A DNA stretch of 64,000 nt from NCBI RefSeq assembly GCF_900102075.1, contig NZ_FNAV01000006.1, positions 1-64,000 on the forward strand, written 5' to 3'. A program made the position numbers and the translations under genes. The stretch's first letter is position 1. Each line of letters opens with the position of its first letter. The notes beneath the pieces were generated by a model. That model saw nothing but the letters and a program-made list of their open reading frames with translations, searched no databases and was not told where the DNA came from. Source of the stretch: Salipiger thiooxidans. Lineage in GTDB: Bacteria > Pseudomonadota > Alphaproteobacteria > Rhodobacterales > Rhodobacteraceae. Shown piece by piece: positions 61,277-64,000 of the stretch.

Positions 61277-61438
61277 ATGAACATCCTGCTCTACCTGATC
61301 CCGATCTCGCTGTTTCTCGGCGGGATGGGGCTTCTGTTCTTCGTCATCACCGTGCGTACCAGGCAGTACGATGACCCCGAGGGCAACGCCGCGCGCATCC
61401 TCTCGGGCCAGTACGACGACAAGCCCAAGCAGGACTGA
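61277..61438 (+). CDS. ccoS: cbb3 oxidase maturation protein CcoS
   Basis: A 53-residue membrane protein: MNILLYLIPISLFLGGMGLL continues the single helix to about residue 25, then the family motif RTRQYDDPEGNAARIL and a charged end DDKPKQD. GGAGG lies eight to twelve bases before the ATG. CcoS is needed for cofactor insertion into CcoN. It closes the ccoGHIS operon, 31 bases after ccoI. Confidence 0.92.
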   Translation: MNILLYLIPISLFLGGMGLLFFVITVRTRQYDDPEGNAARILSGQYDDKPKQD

Positions 61439-61531
61439 CGCCGGACGAGCGCGTTTGCGTTTCCCCGGAGAAATCCTTGCCGGAGGCCTCCCGGCGCCGC
61501 CCGCTGCGACGCCGGAATTCCCCGGTTCGGA

Positions 61532-62680
61532 TCAGACGGCCCGGCTCAGCCCGGCCTGGTCACTCCCTTCCAGAGCGGCCTCGGGGGTGATCGCCTCGCG
61601 GCCCAGCGCCTCGCCCACGGCGGCGTTGGTGAGCTGCCCCGCGTGAACGTTGAGACCGGCCAGCAGGTGGCGGTCCTCGGCGCAGGCGGCGCGCCAGCCC
61701 TTGTTGGCGAGCGCGATGACGAAGGGCAGCGTGGCGTTGCCCAGCGCGATGGTCGAGGTGCGCGGCACGGCGCCGGGCATGTTCGCGACGCAGTAGTGCT
61801 GGATGCCGTCGACCTCGTAGATCGGGTCGTCATGGGTGGTCGCCCGCGAGGTCTCGAAGCAGCCGCCCTGATCGATGGCCACGTCCACCAGCACCGCGCC
61901 ATGCTTCATACCCCCGAGCATCGCGCGGCTCACCACCTTCGGCGCGGCGGCGCCGGGGATCAGCACCGCGCCGATCACCATGTCCGCCTCGGCCAGCAGC
62001 TCGGTCAGCGCACCCTCGGTCGAGTAGCGGTTGCGGAACGTGCCGCCGAACACGTCGTCGAGGTAGCGCAGCCGCGGCAGCGACCGGTCGAGCACGCTGA
62101 CCTCGGCGCCCATGCCCGCGGCGACCCGCGCCGCGTGGGTGCCGACAGTGCCCCCGCCGATCACCACGACCCGGGCCGGGCCGACGCCGGGCACACCGCC
62201 CAGAAGCACGCCGCGCCCGCCATTCGCCTTCTGCAGCGTCCACGCCCCCATCTGCGGCGCGAGGCGTCCCGCGACCTCGGACATCGGCGCCAGAAGCGGC
62301 AGCCCGCCGCGGTCATCGGTCACCGTCTCGTAGGCGATGCAGGTGGCCCCGGAGGCGAGCAGGTCCTCGGTCTGCTCGGGATCGGGCGCGAGGTGGAGAT
62401 AGGTGAAGAGGATCTGCCCCTCGCGCAGCATCGCCCGCTCGGCCGGCTGTGGCTCCTTCACCTTCACGATCATGTCGGCCTCGGCAAAGACCTCGGGGGC
62501 GCTGCCGACGATGCGGGCGCCCGCCGCGACGTAGTCCGCGTCCTCGAAGCCGGCGCCGAGACCGGCGCCCTGCTGGATCAGGACGGTGTGTCCGCTCGCG
62601 ACCGCTTCGCGGGCGGCGTTGGGGGTCAGGCCGACGCGGTATTCCTGCGCCTTGACCTCTGCGGGGCATCCAAGTTTCAT
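61532..62680 (-). CDS. ald: Alanine dehydrogenase
   Basis: NAD-dependent, converts L-alanine and pyruvate/ammonia into each other; 382 residues. The N-terminal KLGCPAEVKAQEYRVGLTPN is typical, IVKVKEPQPAE carries the pyruvate-binding lysine (about 75), TYLHLAPD the catalytic histidine (about 96), and VVVIGGGTVGTHAARVAAGM (about 170) the NAD motif. GGAGGAG lies before the ATG at 62680. It is divergent from an Lrp/AsnC-type regulator across 135 bases. Confidence 0.95.
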   Translation of the reverse strand: MKLGCPAEVKAQEYRVGLTPNAAREAVASGHTVLIQQGAGLGAGFEDADYVAAGARIVGSAPEVFAEADMIVKVKEPQPAERAMLREGQILFTYLHLAPDPEQTEDLLASGATCIAYETVTDDRGGLPLLAPMSEVAGRLAPQMGAWTLQKANGGRGVLLGGVPGVGPARVVVIGGGTVGTHAARVAAGMGAEVSVLDRSLPRLRYLDDVFGGTFRNRYSTEGALTELLAEADMVIGAVLIPGAAAPKVVSRAMLGGMKHGAVLVDVAIDQGGCFETSRATTHDDPIYEVDGIQHYCVANMPGAVPRTSTIALGNATLPFVIALANKGWRAACAEDRHLLAGLNVHAGQLTNAAVGEALGREAITPEAALEGSDQAGLSRAV

Positions 62681-62815
62681 CTGCGACTCCTCCCTGTCGA
62701 TTATATTTGAATCCTGCCAAGCGTGGCTTGCAATTTCCGCGCGGATTTGGTGCGTTGCGCGGCGCCCTCCGCGTAGAAGCTTCGACAAACGGCCCCTTTC
62801 ACGAAAGAAATCACC

Positions 62816-63274
62816 ATGGATCTGGACGACACCGACCGCCGCATCCTGCGCGTCCTTCAGAAACAGGGCCGCATGTCCAACGCAGACCTGTCGGATCAGG
62901 TTCATCTCTCGCCCTCCGCCTGCCACCGCCGGGTACAGCGGCTCGAGACCGAGGGCTTCATCCGCGGCTACGTGGCGCTGCTCGATGCGCGCAAGATGAA
63001 CATGCCCACCACGGTCTTCGTCGAGATCACCCTGAGCGCGCAGGCCGACGAGGTGCTGGAAGCCTTCGAGAAAGCGGTCTCGCGCATTCCCGACGTGCTG
63101 GAATGTCACCTGATGGCCGGCACCGCCGACTACATCCTCAAGGTCGTAGCCGAAGACACCGAGGACTTCGCCCGCATCCACCGCCAGTACCTGACCCGCC
63201 TGCCCGGCGTCGCGCAGATGCAGTCGAGCTTCGCCCTGCGCACGGTGTTCAAGACCACCGCCCTGCCCGTCTGA
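62816..63274 (+). CDS. Lrp/AsnC-family transcriptional regulator
   Basis: A 152-residue feast/famine regulator: LDDTDRRILRVLQKQGRMSN and the helix-turn-helix SDQVHLSPSACHRRVQRLE (about 25-45), then the RAM ligand-binding domain (GTADYILKVVAEDTEDFARI). Its position divergent from ald strongly suggests that it activates alanine dehydrogenase in response to alanine, as AldR/AlaR-type regulators do. The gap between them is AT-rich around 62700-62715 (TTATATTTGAATC). Operators are not clearly defined by eye. Confidence 0.92.
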   Translation: MDLDDTDRRILRVLQKQGRMSNADLSDQVHLSPSACHRRVQRLETEGFIRGYVALLDARKMNMPTTVFVEITLSAQADEVLEAFEKAVSRIPDVLECHLMAGTADYILKVVAEDTEDFARIHRQYLTRLPGVAQMQSSFALRTVFKTTALPV

Positions 63275-63398
63275 GGGCACCCCGGCACGCACAGGCTGCA
63301 ACCAAATGACGCCACGACCATCGCCGGCTGCGGCACCCACAATTGTTTGACATATCAAATGTCCGACAAGTGAGCGGCGATGCGGAAGGGGAGGGCCA

Positions 63399-63659
63399 AT
63401 GTCCCGGGATCACGTCATCGCCGGAGCAAGCCGCGCGGGTTGCGTGCTGGCCAAGCGTCTGGCCGAGGCGGGGCGCCGCGGGCTGTTGCTCGAGGCCGGC
63501 GGTCGCGACAACGACCACTGGAACCACATCCCGATGGGCTACCTCTACTCCATCAACAACCCGCGCACTGCCGAAGAATCCGGGCTGAACGGGCGCTCGC
63601 TGATCGGCAAGGTGCCGGGCGGATATCGGCGTATCAGCGAATGGACGAAAGGCCGCGGC
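63399..63659 (+). pseudogene. GMC oxidoreductase fragment, degenerate and truncated
   Basis: From ATG 63399 (GGGGAGGG upstream) the frame resembles the start of a GMC flavoprotein such as choline or alcohol dehydrogenase: AGCVLAKRLAEAG, LLLEAGGRDNDHWNHIPMGY, SGLNGRS and GKVPGG. The FAD-binding motif is damaged (GASRAG where GAGSAG is expected), and the stretch between NNPRT and LNGRS and the GKVLGGSSS-like motif are shortened. Homology stops at about 63640. The frame then runs open, antisense through the cation-efflux gene, without meaning. Probably a dead remnant. Confidence 0.7.
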
Positions 63660-64000
63660 TCAGAGCACCACGATGCCGCTGTGCTTGGCCTTGTGCTCGG
63701 GCTCGACGTGGATGATCACGCGGCTGCCCTCGAAGGCCTTGTGCAGCGCCCCCTCGACCCGGTCGCAGATGTCGTGGGCGGCGTCCACGGTCATGTCGCC
63801 GGGCACCACGAGGTGGAACTCGACGAAGACCGCACTGCCGGCGCGGCGCGAGCGCAGGTCGTGGGCCTCGACGGCGCCCTCGGCATTGGCCGAGATCAGC
63901 GCACGCATCTGCTCCAGCTCTTCCTCGGGGGCGGAGACGTCCATCAGCCCGCCGACCGAGCCGCGCACCACCTGCCAGCCCGACCACAGGATGTTGAGCG
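63660..64000 (-). CDS. Cation diffusion facilitator transporter, C-terminal part
   Basis: Partial: the N-terminal five or so helices lie beyond the window. The visible 113 residues start in the last helix (LNILWSGWQVVRGSVGGLMD) and continue with the cytoplasmic ferredoxin-like dimerisation domain: HDLRSRRAGSAVFVEFHLVV, VDAAHDICDRVEGALHKAF and the end VIIHVEPEHKAKHSGIVVL. This is typical of CDF metal exporters (zinc, iron, cobalt), with the metal-binding HxEP near the end. The specific metal cannot be told. Confidence 0.85.
   Translation of the reverse strand, partial: LNILWSGWQVVRGSVGGLMDVSAPEEELEQMRALISANAEGAVEAHDLRSRRAGSAVFVEFHLVVPGDMTVDAAHDICDRVEGALHKAFEGSRVIIHVEPEHKAKHSGIVVL

Noticed and set aside
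63346-63359. FNR-like dyad TTTGACATATCAAA before the GMC fragment
   Set aside because: The half-sites are four bases apart instead of six, so it is not an FNR box; it may be another operator of the decayed gene but nothing identifies the protein.

Overview
The window looks like a chromosomal segment of an alphaproteobacterium of the order Rhodobacterales (Roseobacter-type family). Supporting signs are the high GC content, the fnrL/hemN/ccoNOQP/ccoGHIS microaerobic block, a B12-dependent ribonucleotide reductase, short-form HisG with HisZ, an Hsp20-DUF1150 pair, and a DUF1489 gene divergent from nrdJ. A genus cannot be fixed from the sequence alone. Almost all of it is core genome. The two ends carry decayed material: an IS5-family transposase remnant at the left and a GMC oxidoreductase fragment at the right.

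Layout. 0-0.7 kb: frameshifted transposase tail with its terminal repeat, a 156-bp element bounded by 13-bp inverted repeats, and a strong rightward terminator with no recognisable gene in front of it. 0.8-4.1 kb: nrdJ, DUF1489, ydcF. 4.2-14.5 kb: one leftward operon, xdhA-xdhB-xdhC followed by a BMP-type ABC uptake system (ATPase, two permeases, binding protein). It also holds a potassium-channel-like gene and a possible 55-codon gene, has mostly overlapping junctions, and ends in a hairpin terminator. It probably couples uptake of purines or nucleosides to hypoxanthine/xanthine oxidation. 14.7-27 kb: hydrolase, dnaE, slyX, hisS-hisZ-hisG, an L-lactate/malate-type dehydrogenase, ydcH, hsp20-DUF1150, ribD-nrdR. 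27.2-35.4 kb: yjbQ, three small exported unknowns, a HlyU-family gene, rpoD, dnaG, an exported unknown and a glutamate dehydrogenase. 35.8-38.5 kb: three Tad-pilus-associated membrane/secreted proteins. 38.6-46.5 kb: pheA, a membrane cytochrome c and a yejABEF peptide importer.

46.5-51.1 kb holds two MarR regulators, each beside clear palindromic operators, and a DMT exporter. 48-61.4 kb is a low-oxygen respiration block: hemN and fnrL, a universal stress protein, ccoNOQP (cbb3 oxidase) and ccoGHIS (its assembly factors). FNR-type palindromes lie in front of hemN/fnrL, between usp and ccoN, and in front of ccoG, so FnrL encoded here probably controls these units and hemN. The right end has alanine dehydrogenase with a divergent Lrp/AsnC regulator, the GMC fragment, and the end of a cation-efflux transporter.

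I found no CRISPR array, phage, defence island, rRNA or tRNA. The least ordinary observations are a short-palindrome insertion lengthening xdhB, the channel and possible small gene inside the purine operon, a triple MarR operator, and a second MarR gene whose start codon lies inside a perfect 16-bp palindrome and overlaps a five-codon leader frame.
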